Shown piece by piece: positions 7,519 to 15,455 of a stretch of DNA of 64,000 nucleotides (position 1 is its first letter; each line of letters starts with the position of its first letter). Source of the stretch: CAZTBB01 sp964611755 (GTDB taxonomy: Bacteria; Pseudomonadota; Alphaproteobacteria; Micavibrionales; Micavibrionaceae); assembly GCA_964611755.1 (NCBI GenBank), contig CAZTBB010000003.1, forward strand, positions 1 to 64,000, written 5' to 3'. Both the position numbers and the translations under genes were made by a program. The notes beneath the pieces are model-generated. The model ran no database searches. It saw only the letters and a list, made by a program, of their open reading frames with translations, and was not told where the DNA came from.

Positions 7519-9153
7519 TTGAACAGTTTTTTGGAAACATTGAAACAACTCGGACCATCGCGCCTGGGAATCATGGCGGCGATTGTGCTCGGCTTGGTGG
7601 TTTTTTTCATCTTTGTATCCATGCGCGTATCTGCGCCGGAAATGAAGCTTCTTTATGCGGATCTCTCTAGTACGGATGCGGGCTCGATTGCGGCTGAGCT
7701 GGAGAAAAATCAAATTAAATTTCAAGTTTCAAACGATAATTCCCGCATCACAGTGCCGGGAGATGACGTTGGGCGTGCCCGTATGCTTCTGGCCGAGGCC
7801 GGTCTCCCCAATGGTGGTTCCATGGGATATGAGCTTTTCGATGAAAATTCAGGCTTTGGTACAACCAACTTTGTCCAGAACATCAATCAGGTTCGTGCGC
7901 TCGAAGGTGAACTTGCGCGCACTATAAGCTCTTTGGATACGGTGCGCAGCGCCCGTATTCACCTTGTTTTGCCACAGCGCGAATTGTTTAGCCGTGATAG
8001 CCGCCCGGCCAGCGCCAGTGTATTTCTTGGCGTGCGTCCGGGTGCCGTCATTGAGCGCGAACAGATCCTCTCCATCCAATCTCTTGTGGCCTCTGCTGTG
8101 CCGGAACTAAAGCCACAGAACGTATCGATCATCGATAGTAACGGAAGCCTTTTAGCCCGCGGCGGTGAAGAAGGCGAGAATATGATGAGCCTCAAGGCCG
8201 AGGAAATGCGCCGTAATTTCGAAACTCGCCTGACACAAAAGATTGAAGATCAGGTCGCACGCATTGTCGGCTTTGGCAATGTGCGTGCCGCGGTTACGGC
8301 CGAGATTAACTTTGATCGCATCAGCACAAATGAAGAGCTGTTTGATCCGGAAACGCAAGTTGTGCGCTCCTCACAGGTTACCGAAGAAAACAACCTCGAG
8401 CGAACACCCGCCGCCAATGATGTCTCTGTCGACAATAACTTGCCGGGACTTGGCGCCGATCTCTTGCTGGATCAATCCCCCTCTCTCGAGAGCAACCGTG
8501 TTGAAGAAGTCACAAACTTTGAGATCAGCCGCACGGTTCGTAATACCGTGCGCGAGGTTGGTGATGTCAGCCGCTTATCCGTGGGTATTTTGGTTGATGG
8601 TCTTTACTCGTTTGATGAAGATGGCAATCAGGTTTATGAACCCCGCTCACAAGAAGAGCTTAATCAAATTGAAGCCCTCATTAGAAATGCTGCCGGTATT
8701 GACGAAGCGCGCGGCGATACTATTGAGGTGGTCAATCTTCGCTTTGCCCAGATTGAAACAGCTGATGAGGTTCTGGATGATCGCTTCCTCTTTGGCTTCG
8801 AGAAGACAGATTTGCTTGATATGGCTGAGATCCTGACCGTAGCCATCATGATCATTCTGGTTGTGCTGCTTGTTCTTCAGCCTATGGTCAGCCGCCTTGT
8901 CGCCGCCGATACATCCGACCTGGATGAGGCTCTGGAGGCCGACCTCTTGGCCGCTTCACCATCCAGCCCCGCATTGGCTGCCCCTGCTGGCATGGAGCCG
9001 GACGAGGAGGACGTCGGTGAAGACAGCATGATTAATATCCAAGGGGTTGAAGGCAAGGTCAAAGCTGCAACAATCAAGAAAGTTGAAGAAATTGTTGAGA
9101 ACTATCCGGCCGAAACAGTATCCGTCATTCGTACATGGATGAGTACGGAGTAA
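7519..9153 (+). CDS. fliF: flagellar MS-ring protein FliF
   Basis: Inner-membrane protein that forms the MS ring, the base of the flagellum. The 544-residue protein shows a first membrane helix at about 16-36, the periplasmic ring-building domains (LYADLSSTDAGSIAAELEK and NFVQNINQVRALEGELARTI), a second membrane helix at about 440-460 and a C-terminal FliG-binding tail. It starts with TTG at 7519; AAGGA lies 7 bases upstream and no ATG gives a sensible N-terminus. It heads a run of motor and export genes with fliG 40 bases downstream. Confidence 0.95.
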   Translation: MNSFLETLKQLGPSRLGIMAAIVLGLVVFFIFVSMRVSAPEMKLLYADLSSTDAGSIAAELEKNQIKFQVSNDNSRITVPGDDVGRARMLLAEAGLPNGGSMGYELFDENSGFGTTNFVQNINQVRALEGELARTISSLDTVRSARIHLVLPQRELFSRDSRPASASVFLGVRPGAVIEREQILSIQSLVASAVPELKPQNVSIIDSNGSLLARGGEEGENMMSLKAEEMRRNFETRLTQKIEDQVARIVGFGNVRAAVTAEINFDRISTNEELFDPETQVVRSSQVTEENNLERTPAANDVSVDNNLPGLGADLLLDQSPSLESNRVEEVTNFEISRTVRNTVREVGDVSRLSVGILVDGLYSFDEDGNQVYEPRSQEELNQIEALIRNAAGIDEARGDTIEVVNLRFAQIETADEVLDDRFLFGFEKTDLLDMAEILTVAIMIILVVLLVLQPMVSRLVAADTSDLDEALEADLLAASPSSPALAAPAGMEPDEEDVGEDSMINIQGVEGKVKAATIKKVEEIVENYPAETVSVIRTWMSTE

Positions 9154-9193
9154 CGCTTACGATTATTGAGTGATCATTGGGAAGTAGAGAAGA

Positions 9194-10213
9194 ATGAGAG
9201 TAAGAGAAGATTACAGGACGTTAAACGGGGCAGAAAAAGCCGCTATTTTGATGCTGGCGCTTGGCGAAGATCATACCGCCAAGATTTTCGAGCATATGGA
9301 TGATGACGAGATCATGGAAATCTCGGCGACGATGGCTAATCTTGGTAAAGTCAGCCCGAATGTGATTGAGCGCCTCTTTGTTGACTTTGCAGAACAGATG
9401 AGCTCGACAAACTCTTTGATCGGTACGCAGGAAAGCACGGAAAGACTACTCCTCAAATCCGGTATGTCACAGGAAAAGATCGAATCCATTATGGAGGAAA
9501 TCCGCGGCCCTGCCGGTCGTACCATGTGGGAAAAACTGGTGAATGTGAATGAAGAAATTCTGGCCACATTCCTGCAAAAAGAATACCCGCAAACCGTAGC
9601 CGTGGTTCTCTCTAAAGTGACCACCGATCATGCCGCAAAAGTATTAGCCCTGCTCCCCGAAAACTTCGCGCTTGAGGTGATTAACCGGATGTTGCGTATG
9701 GAGGCTGTGCAAAAGGAAATCCTTGATGAGGTTGAAAAAACACTGCGGACAGAATTCATGACCAACCTGGCCCGAACACAGCGCCGTGATAGCCATGAAA
9801 TCATTGCTGAAATCTTCAACTCAATGGATCGCGCAACAGAAACGCGGTTTATGGAAGAGCTTGAGAAAACCGTGCCGGATTCCGCAGAGAAGATCCGCTC
9901 ATTGATGTTCACATTTGAAGACCTCAACAACCTTGATCCAACGGCCGTTCAAACCCTTATTCGTGCGGTTGATAAAGAAAAACTGCCAATCGCCATGAAG
10001 GGTGCTACCGAGACACTTGTTGATCTGTTCTTCTCGAACATGTCAGAACGTGCTGCCAAAATCATGAAAGAGGACATGGCTGCTATGGGGCCTGTTCGTC
10101 TGAAAGATGTTGAGGAAGCACAGCTTTACATTGTGAATGTTGCCAAAGACCTAGAAGCCCGCGGTGAGATTACGATTGCAACAGGTGATAGCGAAGATGA
10201 ATTGGTCTATTAA
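9194..10213 (+). CDS. fliG: flagellar motor switch protein FliG
   Basis: Cytoplasmic switch protein that binds the FliF tail and transmits torque from the stator. The 339-residue length is normal. Recognisable blocks are GAEKAAILMLALGEDHTAKIF at the N-terminus, the middle domain (FLQKEYPQTVAVVLS) and the C-terminal torque helix region (FTFEDLNNLDPTAVQTLIR). Position directly after fliF is the usual order. Confidence 0.95.
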   Translation: MRVREDYRTLNGAEKAAILMLALGEDHTAKIFEHMDDDEIMEISATMANLGKVSPNVIERLFVDFAEQMSSTNSLIGTQESTERLLLKSGMSQEKIESIMEEIRGPAGRTMWEKLVNVNEEILATFLQKEYPQTVAVVLSKVTTDHAAKVLALLPENFALEVINRMLRMEAVQKEILDEVEKTLRTEFMTNLARTQRRDSHEIIAEIFNSMDRATETRFMEELEKTVPDSAEKIRSLMFTFEDLNNLDPTAVQTLIRAVDKEKLPIAMKGATETLVDLFFSNMSERAAKIMKEDMAAMGPVRLKDVEEAQLYIVNVAKDLEARGEITIATGDSEDELVY

Positions 10214-10255
10214 AGCGCCGCAAATTTTTAATAAACCATATTTAAGTTACGCATT

Positions 10256-11380
10256 ATGGATCAAAAATTGATACGAGATCTGGAAAAGAAAAAGTTCATG
10301 TTCGACCTCAATGACTTCAACGAAGACTATGTTGAAGAAGAAGAGCTTGAAGAAGAACCACCCCCGACATTTAGCGAAGAAGAGCTCGAGGCCGCCATCC
10401 AAGAAGCCAGAGCACAAGGCTTCGAAGACGGCAAGATGCAGGGCATTCAGCAAACAAAAGAAAGCCTGGAGCAAGCTGTCGCCAACACATTGGAGCGCAT
10501 GGCCGCCGACATGGCTATTCTTTACGCCGCCGAAAGCGAGCGCGAGACACTCTATGAACAAGAAAGTGTCGCCATGGCACAGGTTTTATTCAATACCCTC
10601 TTCCCGTTATTGGAAGATAAGCTTGGCAAAGAACAATTTGAGAAGCATTTGCTTAGCACATTGGAAAAGACGCACGGGCAAAACAACATCCAGATCACGG
10701 TACATCCCGATATCGAGAGCGCCATCAAGGAGCGTGTCATGCAAATCGCAAACCCGCACGCCCATGCAGATAAGCTGGTTATTAAAAGCGAGCCCTCACT
10801 TGGCCCCTATGATTATAAAATCACATGGGATGATGGCGGTGCGATTCGAAACAGATCAGAAATCTCTGAGCAAATCAGCGCTATAATATCCGAAGCGCTT
10901 GCGCAAGGGCCTGTAAACGTTCATGATAGTAATAATAACGGCTTGGATGCGCCGGAATTAACACATAAACCAGAAGACAATAATCAGCAGGAGGCCTCAC
11001 CCCTTAAAACACCACCCCAAACATCGGATGAAGAAGCATTAGAGCACCCGGATCACCCTATTCCCGAAGCAGAAATGGCTATAGATACGCCCAATGAGGA
11101 CGCCGTTTTGCAGCAAACGGAACAGAATTTGCAAGAATTGGAAGCAGAGTTACCGCCGGATCAAAAACCAGAGCCGGACACAGAAATAGAAAATACCGGC
11201 GCTTCTCACGAAAACGAAGTCTTGGACGAGGCTAAAAAGGCCGAGGATGTAACTGAAGAAGCCGGTGAAGAGGATAGGCTAGAGGCAATAGCAGAGGGTG
11301 AAACCGAAACAGAGGGTAAAACCGAATTAGAAGAGGCGGAAAAACAAGAAACCCCGCCGGATCAGATAGAAGATTTATAA
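10256..11380 (+). CDS. fliH: flagellar assembly protein FliH with a long acidic tail
   Basis: Regulator of the export ATPase FliI in the cytoplasm. Residues 1-45 are acidic; residues 46-225 contain the FliH core, with the Ala/Gln/Gly-rich helix (EARAQGFEDGKMQGIQ) and a C-terminal FliI-binding domain ending near EQISAIISEALA. Residues about 225-374 are an added tail, extremely rich in Glu, Asp, Pro, Gln and Thr, with no fold I recognise. FliH is usually 200-250 residues, so this tail is an unusual extension. It lies between fliG and fliN, 13 bases before fliN. Confidence 0.8.
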   Translation: MDQKLIRDLEKKKFMFDLNDFNEDYVEEEELEEEPPPTFSEEELEAAIQEARAQGFEDGKMQGIQQTKESLEQAVANTLERMAADMAILYAAESERETLYEQESVAMAQVLFNTLFPLLEDKLGKEQFEKHLLSTLEKTHGQNNIQITVHPDIESAIKERVMQIANPHAHADKLVIKSEPSLGPYDYKITWDDGGAIRNRSEISEQISAIISEALAQGPVNVHDSNNNGLDAPELTHKPEDNNQQEASPLKTPPQTSDEEALEHPDHPIPEAEMAIDTPNEDAVLQQTEQNLQELEAELPPDQKPEPDTEIENTGASHENEVLDEAKKAEDVTEEAGEEDRLEAIAEGETETEGKTELEEAEKQETPPDQIEDL

Positions 11381-11393
11381 ATGGAGATGACAG

Positions 11394-11834
11394 ATGAGCG
11401 ATGAAGAGCAAAATACAGAAAATGAAGAAGCCGTAGATCAATCTGCTGTTGATGAAATGTTTGACGAAGCCGGAGGCGACGCAGCTGGCGGGGATGATAG
11501 CTTTAATCTGGATCAGATTGATGAAGATTCCGAGCTTAAGAAAATAGCAGAGGAAAGCGCGACAAAATACGATATCGGAGAGCCAATGGCCAATGATGTG
11601 ACAGCGATTTATGATATTCCTGTCCAAATATCGGCTGTTCTTGGCCGCTCAACCATGCAGGTCTCCCAACTCCTGAAACTTGGTCGTGGTGCGGTGGTTG
11701 AGCTTGACCGTAAAGTTGGTGAAGCGATCGATATATACGTGAATAACCGTCTTGTTGCCCGTGGAGAGGTTGTTGTTGTGGAAGACAAGCTTGGCATTAC
11801 CATGACGGAGATTGTGAAATCTGATAAAGCTTAG
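11394..11834 (+). CDS. fliN: flagellar motor switch protein FliN
   Basis: C-ring component that works with FliM and FliG in switching rotation. The C-terminal SpoA domain is clear at about residues 65-145 (IPVQISAVLGRSTMQVSQLLKLGRG, cut here to its key parts IPVQISAVLGR and LLKLGRGAVVEL; ending VVVVEDKLGITMTEIV). The first 60 residues are acidic and probably disordered. A GGAGATGACAG stretch precedes the ATG. fliM is not in the window. Confidence 0.92.
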   Translation: MSDEEQNTENEEAVDQSAVDEMFDEAGGDAAGGDDSFNLDQIDEDSELKKIAEESATKYDIGEPMANDVTAIYDIPVQISAVLGRSTMQVSQLLKLGRGAVVELDRKVGEAIDIYVNNRLVARGEVVVVEDKLGITMTEIVKSDKA

Positions 11835-11871
11835 AGCCATTCATACAGGGCACTGGTAAAGAATTACGACG

Positions 11872-12744
11872 ATGAGCGAAGCACAACAAAAAGCACCCCC
11901 GGCAGCCGGAGCAAAGAATAACGAACCTTTGCCCGATATTCGCGTCCCGCGCGCCAAAAAATCGATTGATTGGGCCACCATTCTCGGTCTTTTATTTGCT
12001 ATTGGCCTGATTTTCATGGCGATTGCTCTTGGAAACAGCAATGCCAACTTCTTTAATGCACCGGCTCTTATGATTGTTTTGCTAGGCACGATTGCCGCGA
12101 CGAGCATCTCATACACACCATCCGAACTTACCAGAGCCACCAAAGTGATCGGTCATTCTATGGTTTTACGCAAGATGCCCCCTTCGGAATTGGCTACGGC
12201 CTTGGTGTCTCTATCCGTTGTTGCACGCAAACGAGGGCTTCTCGCACTATCCGGGTATGAGGATAATTTGCGCCGCTTTCCGTTCTTGCAAAAATCCATT
12301 CAAATGTCCGTTGATGGCTATAAGCCCGAGGCTATCTATAAATATTTAAACCGTGAGATTTTGGCTATTGCCGAGCGTCACAAGCGCTCCGCGGGGATTA
12401 CACGCCGCGCCGCAGAGATTGCTCCGGCGATGGGGTTGATCGGTACACTGGTTGGTCTTGTGCAAATGCTGGCTGATCTGGAAAACCCGGAAACAATTGG
12501 CCCGGCTATGGCTGTTGCCCTTTTAACAACATTCTATGGTGCGATTATCGGAACCATTGTTATGGCGCCTTTGGCGACCAAACTTGAGAAAAATTCGGCT
12601 GATGAAATGCTGATCAAAACGCTCATTGCAAAAACCGCCGTATCGATTGCCGCACAAGAAAACCCAAGACAATTGGAAATGTCCTTAAATAGTGACTTGC
12701 CACCATCCGAACAAATCAACTACTTTGACAAAACACCGGATTGA
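11872..12744 (+). CDS. motA: MotA/PomA-type flagellar stator protein
   Basis: Inner-membrane stator subunit that conducts ions and drives the rotor. The 290-residue protein has four membrane segments (about 37-57, 63-83, 190-210, 220-245), and the family motifs APAMGLIGTLVGLVQML and GPAMAVALLTTFYGAIIG. The spacing and sequence look closer to PomA-type than to Escherichia coli MotA. The ion (proton or sodium) cannot be told from this subunit alone. The partner motB/pomB, normally adjacent, is not in the window. It has a 40-residue polar N-terminal extension. Confidence 0.88.
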   Translation: MSEAQQKAPPAAGAKNNEPLPDIRVPRAKKSIDWATILGLLFAIGLIFMAIALGNSNANFFNAPALMIVLLGTIAATSISYTPSELTRATKVIGHSMVLRKMPPSELATALVSLSVVARKRGLLALSGYEDNLRRFPFLQKSIQMSVDGYKPEAIYKYLNREILAIAERHKRSAGITRRAAEIAPAMGLIGTLVGLVQMLADLENPETIGPAMAVALLTTFYGAIIGTIVMAPLATKLEKNSADEMLIKTLIAKTAVSIAAQENPRQLEMSLNSDLPPSEQINYFDKTPD

Positions 12745-12832
12745 TCTTACATCAAGAATGGTGATCACATATATTAAGACAAGCCCTCACAATGACAATA
12801 AGAGACGGCTTCACAAGGGGTAAAGACAGATT

Positions 12833-14245
12833 ATGCGTTTAATGATTGTTGGACAATTGGAAGGCCATATTTCACAGGCAGGCAAGATCGCGCTCCAACG
12901 CGGCGCCAAAGTCACGCATTGCGAAGATATTGAACAAGCTCTTGGCGCACTTCTCAATGGAAAAGGCGCCGATGTTGTCATGATTGATGTGAAGCAAAAA
13001 ATTGCTGATTTCGTTGCTCGTGCCGATGAAGAGCGTATTCACATCCCCGTTGTCGCCTGCGGCATTGGCACCGATGCTCGCGCGGCTGTGAAGGCCATCC
13101 AACAAGGCGCGAAAGAATATATCCCCCTTCCGCCCGATGCCGAGCTTATTGCAGCTGTGCTTCAGGCCGTGACACAAGAAAACAACGATATGATCGCCGA
13201 TGATCCGGCTATGCAAGAGGTGATGAAACTGGCCAATAAAATCGCACCAAGCGAGGCCACAGTCTTGATCACAGGCGAGTCCGGAACCGGTAAAGAGGTC
13301 ATGTCCCGCTTCATTCATAACAACTCCAAACGCAAAGACGGCCCGTTTATTGCCGTAAATTGTGCGGCTATTCCTGAAAACCTTCTGGAATCCGAGCTTT
13401 TCGGCCATGAAAAAGGCGCGTTTACAGGCGCAACGGCGCGCCGTATCGGTAAATTTGAAGAGGCTCATGGCGGCACGCTCTTGCTTGATGAAGTCAGCGA
13501 GATGCACCCCCTTCTCCAAGCTAAGCTTTTACGCGCCATTCAAGAGCGCATTATCACCCGCATCGGCAGCAATGATGAAACAAAGGTTGATGTGCGCATT
13601 TTGGCCACCTCAAACCGTAATCTTGAAGCCTCCGTTCAAAAGGGTGAGTTCCGTGAAGATCTCTATTTCCGCCTGAACGTTGTCAATATTGCCCTACCTG
13701 CCTTGCGGGAACGCCCTTCTGACATTGCTAAGCTTGCGCAATTCTTTGCTGATAAATATGCCGAGGCCAATGGTGTGCCCAAAAAGAAGCTTTCGAAAGA
13801 AGCCGAACAAAAAGTCACAGCGGCTGGCTGGCGCGGTAACATCCGCGAATTGGAAAATACTATGCACCGAGCCATCATTGTGTCCATTGAAGATGATTTA
13901 GAGGCTGATGCCATCCATATCCAGGAAAGCGCCCTTACCGGCTCTGTTCCCTCAGGTGAAAGTGCGTCAAACACCCCTGACCCGGCGGGCGTGTCATCCG
14001 CACAGCCCATGGCGACAGGAACACCGCCACCTCCGATTAAAAACCCGGGCGCGGCCAGCGAGCTGGTCGGCCGCTCCATTGCCGATGTCGAACGCGATAT
14101 GATCCTCAATACTCTCGATCATTGCCTTGGAAACCGCACGCAAGCGGCCAATATCCTTGGTATTTCCATCCGCACATTGCGCAATAAACTCAATCAATAT
14201 CGTGATGATGGTATGAATATCCCCTCAGCATCGAGCGGAAACTAA
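12833..14245 (+). CDS. flbD: FlbD-type sigma-54 transcriptional activator
   Basis: Activator of sigma-54-dependent late flagellar genes. The 470-residue protein has a receiver-like domain (1-120), an AAA+ domain (about 125-365) with Walker A GESGTGKE at 148-155 and the sigma-54-contacting GAFTGA at 195-200, and a C-terminal Fis-type helix-turn-helix (about 420-465, NRTQAANILGISIRTLRNKL). The receiver lacks the usual N-terminal acidic pair and the conserved Lys, although Asp52 is present, so classical phosphorylation is unlikely, as in Caulobacter FlbD. Its likely target in this window is the promoter at 205-220. Confidence 0.9.
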   Translation: MRLMIVGQLEGHISQAGKIALQRGAKVTHCEDIEQALGALLNGKGADVVMIDVKQKIADFVARADEERIHIPVVACGIGTDARAAVKAIQQGAKEYIPLPPDAELIAAVLQAVTQENNDMIADDPAMQEVMKLANKIAPSEATVLITGESGTGKEVMSRFIHNNSKRKDGPFIAVNCAAIPENLLESELFGHEKGAFTGATARRIGKFEEAHGGTLLLDEVSEMHPLLQAKLLRAIQERIITRIGSNDETKVDVRILATSNRNLEASVQKGEFREDLYFRLNVVNIALPALRERPSDIAKLAQFFADKYAEANGVPKKKLSKEAEQKVTAAGWRGNIRELENTMHRAIIVSIEDDLEADAIHIQESALTGSVPSGESASNTPDPAGVSSAQPMATGTPPPPIKNPGAASELVGRSIADVERDMILNTLDHCLGNRTQAANILGISIRTLRNKLNQYRDDGMNIPSASSGN

Positions 14246-14284
14246 CCCCTGTAGCTCATTGATTTTATTACAAAACCCCTCTTA

Positions 14285-14316
14285 TTAACCCGATTTTAAC
14301 GGCTCACGCCTAAAAT
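14285..14316 (+). promoter_or_regulatory. CtrA-type binding site and promoter
   Basis: TTAA (14285-14288), seven bases, then TTAAC (14296-14300): a perfect match to the CtrA box TTAA-N7-TTAAC. A -10-like TAAAAT follows at 14311-14316, so the box overlaps the -35 position as at CtrA-activated promoters. The downstream gene begins 64 bases after the box. ctrA itself is at 26584-27291. Confidence 0.6.
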
Positions 14317-14363
14317 TATGGGAAAATAATAAGAATAATAATTTTGATAGAAGGTGTATGATT

Positions 14364-15368
14364 ATGGGCTTTGTAGGACTAGGACCTAACTGGCGAGAAG
14401 GATTAGATGGATCCAGCTCTGATGATCCTGCAGCAAGCGATACACCAGAAACGCCTGCACCAACAGCTGATACAGATACTCCACAAGGTCCGACAACAGA
14501 CGCAGAGACACTGAGGGGCCTTCAAGAACACTATGTAACAGACTTCATGCAAGCGGCTGAAGGCGGTTTAACGGATGAAGAAATTCAAGCTTTAGCAACG
14601 GCAAACCCTGATATCCTTACCATCCCGGAAGGGGGCATTACAGATGCGTTTAGAGAGGCTGTTGCTGAAACATCAATTCTCATGGGGCGCGATTTGGGCA
14701 TGATCCCACCTGAAGCCCCCCCTGAAACAGCAGAAGAAACATTAAGCAGGGCAATGCCCGAGGAGCAGGCTGGGATTATTGCAGGTGTTTATAACATGCT
14801 AAGTGGCAGCGGGTTTGCTGAGCCTGTCGTTAATCTTGTTTTTCAGAGTTATGATCCCGAAAACACACCAAATTTTGAGGTATATGAATCACCAAGAGAT
14901 AATGAGGGCAATCCTGTCGGGCCCGGCATGACTGAATATATGAGCTGGCTGAATACAAACGAAGAAACCCCGATGCGTATACCCAGTGATATGGTCTCGG
15001 GCTTCGCACAAATGGCAACTGTCCTATTAAGGACAGACATTAATAATTTCAGAGAAAGCAATGGTGAAGACCAAGGTTTTGTCATGCAAGCTGTTCTCAG
15101 CATCATGTCACAAAATGATCAAGAGCTAGATGCAGAAACTCTTGCAACTTTGGTTCAGAGTATGAGTGATGATGATTTAATGGGTATAATCGAACCCATG
15201 GCCGGCGGGATTTTGGCATCTGGTATTCAGAGCATTCTTGGCTTTATTCAAAATATTCCATTCCTTGAGCCACTCATGGGGCAATTGCAAGGCTTCTTTG
15301 AAAATGCCCGCTATGATGCCCCTGATACATCAGGAAACACCCTGGAACCACAAGAACCAGCCGTGTAA
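14364..15368 (+). CDS. protein of unknown function, acidic, CtrA-box-linked
   Basis: I do not recognise this 334-residue protein. It begins with a Ser/Asp/Pro/Thr-rich segment (about 15-50), continues as a mainly helical acidic region with repeated short Glu/Gly/Ile stretches, and has a hydrophobic stretch near the C-terminus (about 280-310, GGILASGIQSILGFIQNIPFL) which could be membrane-associated. No signal peptide is seen. ATG 14364 is preferred over ATG 14358 because AGAAGG lies 9 bases upstream. Its place between flbD and flhA, behind a CtrA-type promoter, suggests a role tied to motility or the cell cycle. Inference only. Confidence 0.6.
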   Translation: MGFVGLGPNWREGLDGSSSDDPAASDTPETPAPTADTDTPQGPTTDAETLRGLQEHYVTDFMQAAEGGLTDEEIQALATANPDILTIPEGGITDAFREAVAETSILMGRDLGMIPPEAPPETAEETLSRAMPEEQAGIIAGVYNMLSGSGFAEPVVNLVFQSYDPENTPNFEVYESPRDNEGNPVGPGMTEYMSWLNTNEETPMRIPSDMVSGFAQMATVLLRTDINNFRESNGEDQGFVMQAVLSIMSQNDQELDAETLATLVQSMSDDDLMGIIEPMAGGILASGIQSILGFIQNIPFLEPLMGQLQGFFENARYDAPDTSGNTLEPQEPAV

Positions 15369-15386
15369 AACTTTTATCTTCCCTAT

Positions 15387-15415
15387 TTGCATGAATTGTA
15401 AAGCCAGATTACAAT
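15387..15415 (+). promoter_or_regulatory. candidate promoter of flhA
   Basis: TTGCAT (15387-15392), a 17-base spacer, and TACAAT (15410-15415). The start is predicted near 15422, about 34 bases before the flhA ATG. Confidence 0.45.
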
Positions 15416-15434
15416 AGAGATTGGTTCACCAATC
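15395..15434. repeat. two adjacent inverted repeats in the flhA promoter
   Basis: ATTGTAA (15395-15401) and TTACAAT (15409-15415) form a 7-base inverted repeat that covers the spacer and -10 box. Immediately after it, GATTGG (15419-15424) and CCAATC (15429-15434) form a 6-base repeat with a TTCA loop at the predicted transcription start. The placement suggests operators. Confidence 0.5.
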
Positions 15435-15455
15435 ACTCATCGGGCCGCATGAATC

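Noticed and set aside
7419..7670. 83-residue frame overlapping the fliF start
   Set aside because: Its 3' part lies inside fliF in another frame; no family features.
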